Positions 8,252 through 17,680 of a DNA stretch of 64,000 bases are shown in pieces. A program made the position numbers and the translations under genes. The notes beneath the pieces were generated by a model. That model was given only the letters and a program-made list of their open reading frames with translations, was not told the DNA's origin and ran no database searches. Positions within the stretch are counted from its first letter, which is position 1. Each line of letters opens with the position of its first letter. This DNA comes from Rubrimonas cliftonensis (lineage in GTDB: Bacteria; Pseudomonadota; Alphaproteobacteria; Rhodobacterales; Rhodobacteraceae), in the NCBI RefSeq assembly GCF_900107585.1, contig NZ_FNQM01000002.1, forward strand, positions 62,001 through 126,000. Direction: 5' to 3'.

Positions 8252-9985
8252 GTGACAAGCCTGCGTGCCGTCGCCGCCGATGGGGCCATGCTGGCCGACG
8301 CGCTGCGGGCGGAGGATCTCGCCGACGCGGCGACGCTGGCGCGCGCCGCCCGCGTCTCCGAGGAGACGGGCGAGCGGCTCGACCGCGTGCTGACGCGTCT
8401 CGGCATGGTCGGCGAGCGCGACATGGCGGCGGCGCTGGCGCGCATCGCCGGCCTGCCCTGCGCCGCCCCCGAGACGCTTGCAGGGGCGCCCGACCTGCTG
8501 GAGCAGCTCGGCGCCCGCTTCGCCGCGTCGGCCCGCGCGCTGCCGATCGAGGATGACGGCGCGGCGGTGCGGCTCGCCGTGGCCGACCCGTTCGACGCCG
8601 CCCTGGGCGATCTCGCCGCGATGAAGCTGGGCCGCCCGGTGAGCCTCTGCGTTGCAGCCCCCGCCGACATCGACGCTGCGCTGGAGCGCCTCGCCGGCGC
8701 CGGACGCGGGGCCATCGACGCGCTGGCCGAGGCGGCCGGCGCGCCCGACGAGGACTCCGCCGAGGACGTCGCGCGCCTGAAGGACATCGCCTCCGAGGCC
8801 CCCGTCATCCGCATGGTCAACCTCATCATCCGCCGCGCGGCGGAACTGGGCGCTTCGGACGTGCATCTGGAGCCCTTCGAGCGCCGCCTGCGCCTGCGCT
8901 ATCGCGTTGACGGCCAGCTGCGCGAGGCCGAGGCGCCGCCGGCCTCGCTGCGCGCCGCGGTCGTGTCGCGCATCAAGATCATGGCGCGGCTCGACATCGC
9001 CGAGAACCGGCTGCCGCAGGACGGGCGCCTGCAGCTCACGGTGCTGGGCCGCGAGCTCGACGTGCGCGTGGCCACGACCCCAACGCTGCACGGCGAGGGT
9101 GTGGTGATGCGGCTGCTCGACCGCAGCGGCAAGGCCCCGGCGCTCGACAGCCTCGGCTTCGACGCCGCGGCCGTGGGGGCGCTGGAGGCGCTCATCGCGA
9201 GGCCCAACGGCGTGATCCTCGTCACCGGCCCCACGGGCAGCGGCAAGACGACGACGCTCTACGCCGCGCTCGGCCGGCTCAACACGCCCGAACGCAAGAT
9301 CGTCACGGTCGAGGATCCGGTGGAGTACCAGATCGACGGCGTGAACCAGATCCAGGCGCGGCCGCGCATAGGCCTGGGCTTCGCCGAGGCGCTGCGCGCG
9401 ATCCTGCGGCAGGATCCCGACGTCATCATGATCGGCGAGATCCGCGACGCCGAGACCGCGCGCATCGCCGTGCAGGCGGCGCTGACCGGGCATCTGGTGC
9501 TGGCGACCCTTCACGCGAACTCCGCCGCCGCGGCGGTCACCCGGCTGCGCGACATGGGGGTGCCGGAATACCTTATCGCCGCGACGCTCGTGGGCGCGGT
9601 GGCGCAGCGGCTGGTCCGCCGGCTCTGCCCAGACTGCGCGCGGCCGGAGGAGCCGGCGCTGGCCGCGCGGCTCGACCCCGGCGGCGCGGGGCATCTCGCG
9701 CCCGGCGGCTGCGCGGCCTGCGGCGGCGCGGGCTACCGCGGCCGGGCGGCGATGCTGGAGGTTCTCGCAGTCGGGGAAGGCGCGCGGCGGCTGATCCTCG
9801 ACGGAGCCGACGCCGCGACGCTGGAGGCGGAGGCGGTTTCGCGCGGGATGCGCACCCTGCGCGGCCACGGGCTTGCGTTGGCGCGGGAGGGGCGCACCAG
9901 CCTCGCCGAGGTCGCCCGCGCGGCGAGCGACGACGCGGCGGCGCCCGCCATGGCGGCGCCGTCGGCCGCCGCGGCGGGGGCCTGA
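8252..9985 (+). CDS. gspE: Type II secretion ATPase GspE
   Basis: 577 residues from a GTG preceded by GGAGAGAG; a longer in-frame start overlapping gspO is less likely. The N-terminal MshEN-like domain is followed by the ATPase core, with Walker A GPTGSGKTTTLY, the Asp box around TVEDPVEYQ, Walker B DPDVIMIGEIRD and the His box LATLHANSA. A tetracysteine metal motif (CPDC ... CAAC) lies near the C-terminus, as in canonical GspE. It powers pseudopilus assembly at the cytoplasmic face, docking on GspL and GspF. Two bases separate it from gspF. Confidence 0.95.
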   Translation: MTSLRAVAADGAMLADALRAEDLADAATLARAARVSEETGERLDRVLTRLGMVGERDMAAALARIAGLPCAAPETLAGAPDLLEQLGARFAASARALPIEDDGAAVRLAVADPFDAALGDLAAMKLGRPVSLCVAAPADIDAALERLAGAGRGAIDALAEAAGAPDEDSAEDVARLKDIASEAPVIRMVNLIIRRAAELGASDVHLEPFERRLRLRYRVDGQLREAEAPPASLRAAVVSRIKIMARLDIAENRLPQDGRLQLTVLGRELDVRVATTPTLHGEGVVMRLLDRSGKAPALDSLGFDAAAVGALEALIARPNGVILVTGPTGSGKTTTLYAALGRLNTPERKIVTVEDPVEYQIDGVNQIQARPRIGLGFAEALRAILRQDPDVIMIGEIRDAETARIAVQAALTGHLVLATLHANSAAAAVTRLRDMGVPEYLIAATLVGAVAQRLVRRLCPDCARPEEPALAARLDPGGAGHLAPGGCAACGGAGYRGRAAMLEVLAVGEGARRLILDGADAATLEAEAVSRGMRTLRGHGLALAREGRTSLAEVARAASDDAAAPAMAAPSAAAAGA

Positions 9986-9987
9986 GC

Positions 9988-11208
9988 GTGGCGCGCTTCC
10001 GCTATCGCGCGCTCGAGTCGGGCGGCGGGGCCGTCGTCGGCGCGCTCGACGCCCCCGACCGCGCCGCCGCGGTGGAGGCCCTGCGCCGGCGCGGGCTGCT
10101 GCCGGTGGACGTCGCCGAGGGCGGCGGCTTCGATCTCGCGGCGCTGCTCAACGCCGAGATCACGCCGCGCAGGGCGCTCTCGCAGGCAGAGCGCATCGGC
10201 TTCACCCGCGCGCTCGCGACGCTGACCGGCGCCGGGCTGCCGCTCGACCGGTCGCTGGAGATCGTCGCGGAACTCGGCGAGCGCAAGGCGGGCCGCGCGA
10301 TGGCGGCGCGGCTGCTCTCGGCCGTGCGCGGCGGCGCGGCGCTGTCGGCGGCGATGGCGGCCGAGGGCGACGCCTTCCCGCCGATGCACCGCGCGGTTGT
10401 GCAGGCGGGCGAGGCGGGCGCGGCTCTCGGGCCGGCGCTGGCGCGGCTCGCCGACGGGGAGGAGGCGGCGGCGCGGCGGCGGTCGGCGCTGACCGGCGCG
10501 CTGATCTATCCCGCCTTCCTGATGGTCGCGGCCGTCGGCGCGATTGCAGTCATGCTGCTCTTCGTCGTGCCGACCTTCGCGCCGCTGCTGGAGGACGCCG
10601 GGGCCGAGCCGCCGGCGCTGACTCGGGCGGTGATGGCCGCGGGCGACGTCTTCGCCGAGGGCTGGCCGCTGATGCTGGCGGGGCTGCTGGCGCTCTGGCT
10701 CGGCGCGCGCGCGGCGCTGGCGCGGCCGGCGCTCAGGCGCGCGGCCGCCGCGGCGCTGCTGCGCGCGCCCCTGCTCGGGGCGCTGCTGGCCAAGCTCGCC
10801 AGCGCCCGGCTCGCGCGGCTTCTGGCCGAACTCACGCAGAACGGCGTCGCGCTGCCGGCCGCGCTGCGGCTCGCCGGCGCGGCGGTTCCAAACGCCGCCT
10901 TCCGCGCCGAGATCGCCCGCGTCACGCCGCTGGTGGAGGCCGGCCGCGGCCTCGCCCGCCCGCTCGCGGAGGGCGGCGTCGCCGCGCCGCTCGCCGTCCA
11001 GCTGATCCGCGTGGGCGAGGAGAGCGGGCGACTCGGGCCGATGCTCGCCAAGACCGCCGACATTCTCGAAACAGAGGCGTCCGAGGCGCTCGACCGGATG
11101 CTGAGCCTGCTCACCCCGGCGCTGACGCTGGTGATGGGCGTGATGATCGCGCTCATCGTCTCCTCCGTCCTCCTCGCGCTGCTCCAGATCAACGAGTTGA
11201 CCCTATGA
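9988..11208 (+). CDS. gspF: Type II secretion inner-membrane platform protein GspF
   Basis: 406 residues, normal length for the family. The N-terminal RFRYRALESGGG is typical of GspF. Two T2SSF domains follow (about 70-195 and 270-395), each with amphipathic helices, and three hydrophobic membrane segments: near 165-190, near 225-240 and at the extreme C-terminus (ALTLVMGVMIALIVSSVLLA). GspF forms the core of the inner-membrane platform that couples GspE to pseudopilus assembly. The start codon is GTG. Its TGA overlaps the gspG ATG by four bases. Confidence 0.93.
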   Translation: MARFRYRALESGGGAVVGALDAPDRAAAVEALRRRGLLPVDVAEGGGFDLAALLNAEITPRRALSQAERIGFTRALATLTGAGLPLDRSLEIVAELGERKAGRAMAARLLSAVRGGAALSAAMAAEGDAFPPMHRAVVQAGEAGAALGPALARLADGEEAAARRRSALTGALIYPAFLMVAAVGAIAVMLLFVVPTFAPLLEDAGAEPPALTRAVMAAGDVFAEGWPLMLAGLLALWLGARAALARPALRRAAAAALLRAPLLGALLAKLASARLARLLAELTQNGVALPAALRLAGAAVPNAAFRAEIARVTPLVEAGRGLARPLAEGGVAAPLAVQLIRVGEESGRLGPMLAKTADILETEASEALDRMLSLLTPALTLVMGVMIALIVSSVLLALLQINELTL

Positions 11209-11681
11209 CCGCCAAGCCGCCTCTCTCCCGCTCTCCCGACAGACAGCCCGCGCCTCCGCCGCGCCGCGCTCGCGCCGACGCGGGCTTCACCCTGCTGGAG
11301 CTCCTGGTGGTCGTGACCATCCTCGTGCTGCTGACCGCCGCGGTTGGCACGGTGGCGCTGAACTTTCTCGGCGGTGCGAAGCAGGACGCGGCGCGGATAC
11401 AGATCGGGCAGATCGAGGCGGGGCTCGACCTCTATCGCCTCGACATGGGCCGCTACCCGACCGAACGCGAGGGGCTTGAGGCGCTGGTGAGCGCGCCGAC
11501 CGGCGCCGCGCGCTGGGCCGGGCCCTACCTGCGCAAGCGCGACGCGCTCGAAGACCCGTGGGGCGCGCCGTTCACCTACGCCGCGCCGGGGCAGGGCGGC
11601 GCGCCCTACGACCTATTGTCGCTGGGCTCGGACGGCGCCGAAGGCGGCGAGGGCGAGGCCGCCGATGTCCGCAATCGCTGA
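11205..11681 (+). CDS. gspG: Major pseudopilin GspG
   Basis: 158 residues. A long basic leader of about 27 residues precedes the prepilin peptidase site G|FTLLELLVVVTILVLL, which has the Glu at +5 needed for assembly. The mature part has the GspG hallmarks RYPTEREGLEALV and DPWGAPFTY, and ends with the SLGSDGAEGGEGEAADV calcium-site region. It forms the body of the pseudopilus. It overlaps gspF by four bases and gspH by 17 bases, so expression is coupled. Confidence 0.95.
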   Translation: MTAKPPLSRSPDRQPAPPPRRARADAGFTLLELLVVVTILVLLTAAVGTVALNFLGGAKQDAARIQIGQIEAGLDLYRLDMGRYPTEREGLEALVSAPTGAARWAGPYLRKRDALEDPWGAPFTYAAPGQGGAPYDLLSLGSDGAEGGEGEAADVRNR

Positions 11682-12114
11682 GCCGCGGACCCGCGCGGCG
11701 GGCTTCACGCTGCTGGAGATGCTGGTGGCGCTGGCGGTCGTGGCGCTGCTCGCCGCCGCCGCGCCGCGCTTCGTCGCGCCCGGCGCCGGGGGGCTGGACC
11801 GGGCGACGCGGCTCGTCGCGGGCGAACTGCGTGCCGCGCGCGCGCAGGCGATCGAGCGCGGCGCGCCGGCGGCGGTGACGTTCGACGTCGAGAGCGGCGC
11901 GCTGCGCCGCACCGGCGCCGAAGCGGCGTTCCTGCCCGAGGACGTCTCGCTGAGCCTCGTCACCGCGGCGGAGGCGGAGGCGCTGATGGGCGCGCCGGGC
12001 GTGGTGTTCTTCGCCGAGGGCGGGGCCACCGGGGGCGCCGTGACGCTCGCGCGCGGCGGCGCGTCGGCAACGGTCGCCGTGCGATGGCTGACCGGGGCGG
12101 TGCGCGTTGAGTAG
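11665..12114 (+). CDS. gspH: Minor pseudopilin GspH
   Basis: 149 residues with a short leader and the cleavage site G|FTLLEMLVALAVVALL, Glu at +5. The globular part (LVAGELRAARAQAIERG, then FFAEGGATGG and ARGGASATVAVRWLTG) matches the GspH/FimT type. It belongs to the minor pseudopilins near the pilus tip. It begins inside gspG and overlaps gspI by eight bases. Confidence 0.88.
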   Translation: MSAIAEPRTRAAGFTLLEMLVALAVVALLAAAAPRFVAPGAGGLDRATRLVAGELRAARAQAIERGAPAAVTFDVESGALRRTGAEAAFLPEDVSLSLVTAAEAEALMGAPGVVFFAEGGATGGAVTLARGGASATVAVRWLTGAVRVE

Positions 12115-12520
12115 CGGGTCGGCGGCAGGGGAGCGGCCGGGAGAGGGGCGGCCCGGAGAGGGGCGGACGGCGGGCTTCACGCTTCTGGAATGCCTCGTCG
12201 CCTTCACGGCGCTGGCGCTGATCCTGTCGGCGTCCTACGCGGCCTTCGGCGCCGGCGCGCGCGGCGCCGACGCCGCGGCGACGCGGCTTGAGGCGCTGGC
12301 GCGGGTGGAGAGCGCCCTTGCGCGCGCCGCGGTCTCGCCGCCTGCGGGCGGCGCGGCGGAGACGCGCGACGGGCGCTGGACCGTCCGGATGACCGCGGCG
12401 CCCTACGCGGAGGCGCCGGGACTTGTGCGCATCGCGGCCGAGGCGCGCTGGCGCGACGGCGCCGCGGAGCGCCGGCTGTCGCTGGCGACGCTCGCTCCGG
12501 CGCGGGATGACCGGCCGTGA
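12107..12520 (+). CDS. gspI: Minor pseudopilin GspI
   Basis: 137 residues. The likely start is a TTG overlapping the end of gspH; no ATG or GTG precedes the leader in frame. The basic leader contains a small Gly-Glu-Gly-Arg-Pro repeat before the peptidase site G|FTLLECLVAFTALAL, Glu at +5. GspI nucleates the tip complex with GspJ and GspK. It overlaps gspJ by four bases. Confidence 0.82.
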   Translation: MSSGSAAGERPGEGRPGEGRTAGFTLLECLVAFTALALILSASYAAFGAGARGADAAATRLEALARVESALARAAVSPPAGGAAETRDGRWTVRMTAAPYAEAPGLVRIAAEARWRDGAAERRLSLATLAPARDDRP

Positions 12521-13119
12521 GGCGGCAATCGGGCTTCACCCTGATCGAGCTCCTCGTCGCCGCGGCGCTGCTGGCGCTGATCGTCGCGACCGCCGCCGGC
12601 GGCCTGCGCTTCGGCGCGCGGGCCTGGGACAGGACGTCGGAGAGCGCCGAGGCGGCGCTGGAGGGTCGCGCCCTGCGCGGCTTTCTGCGCGCGCTGATCG
12701 AAGGCGCGGCGCCGATCCGGCTGCGGGAGGGCGAGCGGGAGCCGCCGGTGCTGTTTCTCGGCGCGCAGGACCGGCTGACGCTGGCCGCGCCGCTGCCTTC
12801 GGCGCTCGCGCCGCCCGGGCTGCACCTCGTCTCGCTCGCGTTCGAGCCGGCGCCGTCCGGCGGCGGGCTGGCGCTGGTCATGCGCTGGCGGGCGCTGGGC
12901 GCGCTGCGGCCGGCGCTGTCGCTGCCGCCGCAGGACGGCGCCGAGACGCTGGTCTCCGGGCTCGAGCGCGGCGGCTTCGCGTATCTCGGCCCCGACGGCG
13001 CCGCGGTTCAGTGGCGCGGCCCCGCGCCGCCGCGCCTCGTCGAGATCGCCATGGCGGGCGCGGCGCTGGGCCCATGGCCCGCCCTTGCGGCCGCGCCGCG
13101 CGCCGGGGTCGCGCCATGA
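12517..13119 (+). CDS. gspJ: Minor pseudopilin GspJ
   Basis: 200 residues from a GTG overlapping the gspI stop. A very short leader (MRRQSG) precedes G|FTLIELLVAAALLALI with Glu at +5. The globular domain contains PVLFLGAQDRLTL and LVSLAFEP, fitting GspJ. With GspI and GspK it forms the pseudopilus tip. Four-base overlap with gspL. Confidence 0.85.
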   Translation: MRRQSGFTLIELLVAAALLALIVATAAGGLRFGARAWDRTSESAEAALEGRALRGFLRALIEGAAPIRLREGEREPPVLFLGAQDRLTLAAPLPSALAPPGLHLVSLAFEPAPSGGGLALVMRWRALGALRPALSLPPQDGAETLVSGLERGGFAYLGPDGAAVQWRGPAPPRLVEIAMAGAALGPWPALAAAPRAGVAP

Positions 13120-14189
13120 GCCTGGCGGGCGATTTCCTGCGCTGGTGGGGGGCGGAACTCGCCGCGCTCGTCCCCGTGGCGGTCCGCCGGACCCTGGCGC
13201 CCTCGCGCGATCGCCTCGTCGCGGTCGTGTCCGACGGCGCAGCGACGGACGCGACGCTTGTGCGTGAGATCGGCGGCCGCCGGGCCTCGCTGGGGCCGCT
13301 CTCGACGCTCGGCGCGCGGGAGCGGCGCCGCCTCGCCGCCGCTGCGCGGGCGGGACGGCTGACGGTGACGCTCGCCCCGCCGCCCGCCGCCGCGGTGACG
13401 CGCCGCGTATCCCTGCCGCTGGCCGCCGAGCGCGACCTGGAAGCCGTGGTCGGGTTCGAAATGGACCGGCTGACGCCGTTTCCGGCCGACGCGCTCTACT
13501 GGCGGTGCGAGATCGCCGCGCGCCGGCCGGGGCAGGGCGCGCTTGACGCCGACGTGGTGTTCGTCCCGCGCGCGCCCTTCGCCGGCGTCGCCGCCGCGCT
13601 GGCCGACGCCGGGCTGCCCGTGGTCGGCGCCGCGCTGCCCGGGCCCGACGGCGCGCTGCTGCCGCTGCGCGGCGGCGCCGAAGCCGCGCAGCGCCGCGCG
13701 CCGCGCTGGGGCGCGCGCCTCGCATGGCTCGGGGCGGCGGCCAGCGTCGCGCTCTGCGCCGCATGGGCCGGTCTCGCGCTGCAGACGCTGGAGGATCGCG
13801 CGACTGCGCTCGAGGAGCAGGCGCTTGCGCTGCGCCGCGCCGCCGTCGCCGCGCAGGACCAGCGCCGCGCGGCGGAGGCGGCGGACGCGGCGCGGCTCGC
13901 GCTCGATCTGCGCGCCCGCACGCCGCTCGCCGCGGAGGCGCTGGCGGAGCTCTCGGCGATCCTGCCAGACGACGCCTGGCTGAGCGCCCTGCGCCTCACC
14001 GAGGAGGCGGTCGAGATCACCGGCCACGCGGCGGACGCCGTCGCGCTCGTCGCGCTGATCGACGCCAGCCCCGGCTTCGCCGCGCCGCGCTTCCTTGCGC
14101 CGATCACCCGCGAACCGGGCGAGGCGGGCGAGCGCTTCACGCTGACGGCGCGCCGCGCCGGCGTCGGCGCTCCGGTGACCACCCCGTGA
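13116..14189 (+). CDS. gspL: Type II secretion platform protein GspL (PilN-like type)
   Basis: 357 residues. A cytoplasmic domain (1-205) with AERDLEAVVGFEMDRLTPFPAD is followed by one membrane helix (about 207-225), a coiled coil rich in Glu, Arg and Ala (225-275) and a small periplasmic PilN-like domain. GspL links GspE to GspM at the inner membrane. The ATG overlaps gspJ; longer in-frame extensions upstream lie within gspJ and are not credible. It is shorter than the roughly 390-400 residues of gammaproteobacterial GspL, in line with other alphaproteobacterial systems. Confidence 0.8.
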   Translation: MSLAGDFLRWWGAELAALVPVAVRRTLAPSRDRLVAVVSDGAATDATLVREIGGRRASLGPLSTLGARERRRLAAAARAGRLTVTLAPPPAAAVTRRVSLPLAAERDLEAVVGFEMDRLTPFPADALYWRCEIAARRPGQGALDADVVFVPRAPFAGVAAALADAGLPVVGAALPGPDGALLPLRGGAEAAQRRAPRWGARLAWLGAAASVALCAAWAGLALQTLEDRATALEEQALALRRAAVAAQDQRRAAEAADAARLALDLRARTPLAAEALAELSAILPDDAWLSALRLTEEAVEITGHAADAVALVALIDASPGFAAPRFLAPITREPGEAGERFTLTARRAGVGAPVTTP

Positions 14190-14196
14190 CCGCTGC

Positions 14197-14760
14197 ATGA
14201 CCGCGCCGCGCCGACTTCCCGCGCCGCTCGGCGCCGTCGCCGCGCTGGGGCTTGTCGCCGCGCTGGCGGGGCTCGGCTGGTTCGGCGCCGCGGCGCCGCT
14301 TCTGGCGCACCGCGCCGCGCTGATCGAGCGCGCCGCCGTCGCGCAGGAGCAGGCGGCGCGCTTCGCGGGGGCGCTGGCCCAGGCGGAGGCGGCGCCGGTC
14401 GTCGCCGCGCCGGCCGACGCGGCGCTGGCCGCTCCGACCCCCATGCGCGCGGCCGCGGCGCTGCAGGGACGTCTCGACGCGGCGGTTGCGGCCGCCGGCG
14501 GCACCCTGCGTTCGGCGCAGGTGCTCGACCCCAGGCCGCTGGAGGGCGCGGCGCGGGTGGCGGTGACGCTGGATGCGAGTTTCGACGCCGCGGGCCTGCG
14601 CGACTTCCTCCACGCCGTCGAGACCGGCGCGCCGCTCGTGTTCGTCGAGAGCCTCGACGTGCGGCGCGCGCCGGGCGCGGAGGAGGCCGAGGCGGGCGGC
14701 GTCGCCGTGCGCGCGACCCTCTGGGCCGTGGCGGCCACCGATGCGGCGGAGGCGAGATAA
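14197..14760 (+). CDS. gspM: Type II secretion platform protein GspM
   Basis: 187 residues with a short basic N-terminus, one membrane helix (about 10-35), a coiled-coil stretch around residues 40-65 and a ferredoxin-like periplasmic domain with FVESLDVRRAP near the end. Topology and position directly after gspL identify it as GspM, which partners GspL. A gap of 87 bases after it, with no strong terminator, leads to the gspC-like gene. Confidence 0.78.
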   Translation: MTAPRRLPAPLGAVAALGLVAALAGLGWFGAAAPLLAHRAALIERAAVAQEQAARFAGALAQAEAAPVVAAPADAALAAPTPMRAAAALQGRLDAAVAAAGGTLRSAQVLDPRPLEGAARVAVTLDASFDAAGLRDFLHAVETGAPLVFVESLDVRRAPGAEEAEAGGVAVRATLWAVAATDAAEAR

Positions 14761-14847
14761 GCGGGTAATGGTGATCGAACTGTCACATAGTCGCGTTAAG
14801 GCTTCCCGGCGCGCGGCTCGTCGGCCTTGCGCGCAGGAGTCGCCGTC

Positions 14848-15492
14848 ATGCTGCGCATGATCCTGCTCAACATGCTCGTCTGGGGCGCCGCGGCCTTCGC
14901 GGCGGCGGGGTTGGCGCGCGTCGCCGCCGCGCCGCCGGTCGAGCGTGCTCCGGCTCGCGTGTCGCTGTCGGCGCCGCTGGAGGTCGAGGCCCCGCGGCGA
15001 CCCGGACCCGACGCCTTCGCCGCGATCGCGGAGCGGCCGCTGTTCTCGCCCTCGCGCCGTCCTCCCGCCGTCGTCGCGTCGGCCGGCGCGGCGCCCGACG
15101 GCCCGCCCCCGCCGCTCGCCCTGATCGGCGTGGTCGGCGGGGGGCAGACGCGCGTGGCGCTGGCGCGGACCTCTGGGGCGCAGATCTCGGGCGGCCGGGC
15201 GGACGAGACCCTGCGCCTGCGACCGGGGGATGTCGTCGATGGCTGGACCGTCGCCGAGATCGCCGAGCGCGCGATCACGCTTGAGCGTGGCGGGGAGCGG
15301 CGGAGCGTCGCGCTCGGCGACGCCGCGCCGGACGTCGACGCCGCCCTCGACGGACCCCTGAGCGCCCCGTCAGGCGCCCCGGCCCGCGCAACGGCCCGCG
15401 CCCGCCGGCCCGGGCGGTCCAACGCTCTGATCGGCCCCGACGGCGCGTTCGGCCTCGAGCCCGGAGAGTACCTCGGCGCCTATGACGACTGA
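14848..15492 (+). CDS. gspC: GspC/GspN-like inner-membrane linker protein
   Basis: 214 residues. The ATG nine bases after AGGAG is preferred to a TTG upstream. One membrane helix (about 5-25) is followed by a periplasmic HR-type domain with IAERPLFSPSRRP, LALIGVVGG and RPGDVVDGWTVAEI, then a proline/alanine/arginine tail. This is the T2SSC homology region that contacts the secretin N0 domain. No PDZ or coiled-coil specificity domain follows, unlike classical GspC; many alphaproteobacterial proteins of this kind are annotated 'protein N'. It overlaps gspD by 11 bases. Confidence 0.72.
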   Translation: MLRMILLNMLVWGAAAFAAAGLARVAAAPPVERAPARVSLSAPLEVEAPRRPGPDAFAAIAERPLFSPSRRPPAVVASAGAAPDGPPPPLALIGVVGGGQTRVALARTSGAQISGGRADETLRLRPGDVVDGWTVAEIAERAITLERGGERRSVALGDAAPDVDAALDGPLSAPSGAPARATARARRPGRSNALIGPDGAFGLEPGEYLGAYDD

Positions 15493-17680
15493 CGCCCGAC
15501 GATCCTTCGCCCCGCGCGTCGCGGCTGCGCTGCTTCCGCTTGCGCTCGCGGTCGCGTGTTCGGAGACGACGCCCGCCGTCGATCCGTTCGCCGATCTTCG
15601 CGCCGAGGCGGCCGCGCCGCGCGGTCCGCTCGCGCCCCGGTCGACCGCGGCGGCGGCGGAGGGCGGCCCCATCGGCGCCGGCGCGGCCCGTCCGCCGGTC
15701 AGGGGCTTCGTGCGCCGCGGGCGCGACGGCGCGCTCGGCGCGCCCGGCGGCGGGAGCGACCTCGCCGCCGGCGGCGGCGGCGAGTTCACCGTGAACTTCG
15801 AGAACGCGCCCATGGCGGACGTGGTGCGCGCGATGCTGGAGGACGGGCTCGGCGCGAGCTATGTGCTCGACCCGGCCGTGAGCGGCATGGTGACGATCCG
15901 CACCAACGCCCCGCTCTCGCGCGCCCAGATCCTGCCGACGCTGGAGGAGATCCTGCGCCTCAACGACGCCGCGCTCGTCGAGAGCGCCGGCGTCCTGCGC
16001 GTCATCCCGCGCGAGGCGGTCGGCCTGACGGCGCCGCTGATGACCGCCGACAGCATCGCCCAGCGCGGCCTCACCACGCGGGTGACGCCGCTGCGCCATG
16101 TTTCGGTGGAGGACGTGCGCGGCGTGCTGGAGCAGTTTGCGCCGGTCGCCGGGGCGCTCAGCTACGACGCCAACCGCAACCTCGTCTTCTCCATCGGCAG
16201 CAGCGCCGAACAGCGCACCATCGCCGACCTGATCGCGCTGCTGGACGTCAACGCGCTGGCCGGGCGGAGCGTCGCGCTCGTGCCGCTGCGCAGCGGCGAC
16301 CCCGAGGGCGTGACGGGCGAGCTCGACGCGATCTTCGCCGAGCGCGGCGGCCGGACCCCGCGCCTGCGCTTCGTCCCGGTCGAGCGGATGAGCGCGGTGC
16401 TGGTGATCGCCGAGAACCCGCGCCTGCTCGACGAGGCGCTGCCGGTGCTGCAGGGGCTGGACCAGGGCGCCGACACGCTGATGCAGATCCATGTGATGCC
16501 GGTGGAGAACCGCGAGGCGGCGGAGATGGCGCAGGTGCTTGGCGCGGCCTTCGGCGTGCGCGCCACCGTCACCCGCGCCGCGCGCGCCGGCGGGCTCGCG
16601 CCGGGGCTGACGCCGAGCGCGGCGGGGGCCGCGCCCGACGCCGCCGCTTTCGCCGCGGAGGCGGAAGGCGGCGCGGCCGCTGCGGCGGACATTGGCGGCG
16701 GAGGCATCGGCGGCGGGATCGACATCGGCGGCGCGACGCCGACCCGCGGCGTGGCGCGGCTTTCCGCCGACGAGGGCAGCAACGCGATCATCGCGCTGGC
16801 CGACGCCGACGGCGCGCGCCGACTGCGCGCCGCCATGCGCCGGCTGGACCATCAGCCGCTCCAGGTGATGATCCAGGCGACGCTCGCGGAGGTCACGCTC
16901 AACGACCGCCTCGAATACGGCGTCCGCTGGTTCTTCGAGCGCGGCAATTTCGCGGGGAGCTTCTCGGACGTGGCCAGCGGCGCCGTCGGCGCGGTGTTCC
17001 CGGGCTTCAGCGCCGTGTTCGATTCCGGCGACGTGCGCGCGGCGCTGAGCGCGCTCGACGAGATCACCGACGTCCGCTTCCTGTCCACGCCCACGCTGAT
17101 GGTGATGGACAACCAGACCGCGCGTCTGCAGGTCGGCGATCAGGTGCCGGTGACGACGCGCAGCAGCACCAGCGTCTCCGACCCCGACGCGCCGATCGTC
17201 ACGGAGACGGAGTTCCGCGACACCGGCATCATCCTCACGATCCGGCCGCGCGTGAACGGCAACGGGCTGGTGCAGCTCGACGTGCGGCAGGAGGTGTCCG
17301 ACGTCCTGCCCGGGCCGGGGGGCGTGAACCCGACCTTCTCGCAGCGGGTGGTCGAGAGCACCGTGGCGGTGGACAGCGGCGACACGGTCGCGATCGGCGG
17401 CCTCATCAGCGAGCAGGGCAACCGCAGCCGCTCCGGTCTGCCGGTGCTGAGCAACATCCCCGTCGTCGGCGCGCTGTTCGGCGTGACGACCACCAGCGCG
17501 GAGCGCACCGAGCTCATCGTGCTGCTGACGCCCGTGGTCGTGCGCGACCAGCAGGGCGCCCGCGCGGCGACGGACGAGCTGCGCGACCGGCTGGAGGGCA
17601 TCTTCGGCCCGCCGCCGCCCTCCGACCCGCTGACCGGCCCGCGCCGGGGCGCGCTCTGGTCGACGGGGCCAGGCCCCTGA
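15482..17680 (+). CDS. gspD: Type II secretion outer-membrane secretin GspD
   Basis: 732 residues. A signal peptide ends in LALAVACSE, possibly a lipoprotein site. N0 starts at FTVNFENAPMADVVRAML, and N1-N3 follow with a Gly/Ala-rich linker near residues 380-425. The secretin core (about 460-690) contains VPVTTRSSTSVSDPD and the conserved VAIGGLISEQ and LPVLSNIPVVGALF signatures. It ends with TELIVLLTPVVVRD and a Pro-rich tail. It forms the outer-membrane channel. No pilotin gene (gspS) is seen nearby. It is the last plus-strand T2SS gene, and gspK converges on it 37 bases downstream. Confidence 0.95.
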   Translation: MTTDARRSFAPRVAAALLPLALAVACSETTPAVDPFADLRAEAAAPRGPLAPRSTAAAAEGGPIGAGAARPPVRGFVRRGRDGALGAPGGGSDLAAGGGGEFTVNFENAPMADVVRAMLEDGLGASYVLDPAVSGMVTIRTNAPLSRAQILPTLEEILRLNDAALVESAGVLRVIPREAVGLTAPLMTADSIAQRGLTTRVTPLRHVSVEDVRGVLEQFAPVAGALSYDANRNLVFSIGSSAEQRTIADLIALLDVNALAGRSVALVPLRSGDPEGVTGELDAIFAERGGRTPRLRFVPVERMSAVLVIAENPRLLDEALPVLQGLDQGADTLMQIHVMPVENREAAEMAQVLGAAFGVRATVTRAARAGGLAPGLTPSAAGAAPDAAAFAAEAEGGAAAAADIGGGGIGGGIDIGGATPTRGVARLSADEGSNAIIALADADGARRLRAAMRRLDHQPLQVMIQATLAEVTLNDRLEYGVRWFFERGNFAGSFSDVASGAVGAVFPGFSAVFDSGDVRAALSALDEITDVRFLSTPTLMVMDNQTARLQVGDQVPVTTRSSTSVSDPDAPIVTETEFRDTGIILTIRPRVNGNGLVQLDVRQEVSDVLPGPGGVNPTFSQRVVESTVAVDSGDTVAIGGLISEQGNRSRSGLPVLSNIPVVGALFGVTTTSAERTELIVLLTPVVVRDQQGARAATDELRDRLEGIFGPPPPSDPLTGPRRGALWSTGPGP

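Noticed and set aside
7241-9868. An 875-residue minus-strand frame
   Set aside because: Antisense to gspO and gspE, with low-complexity Arg/Ala composition and no domain.
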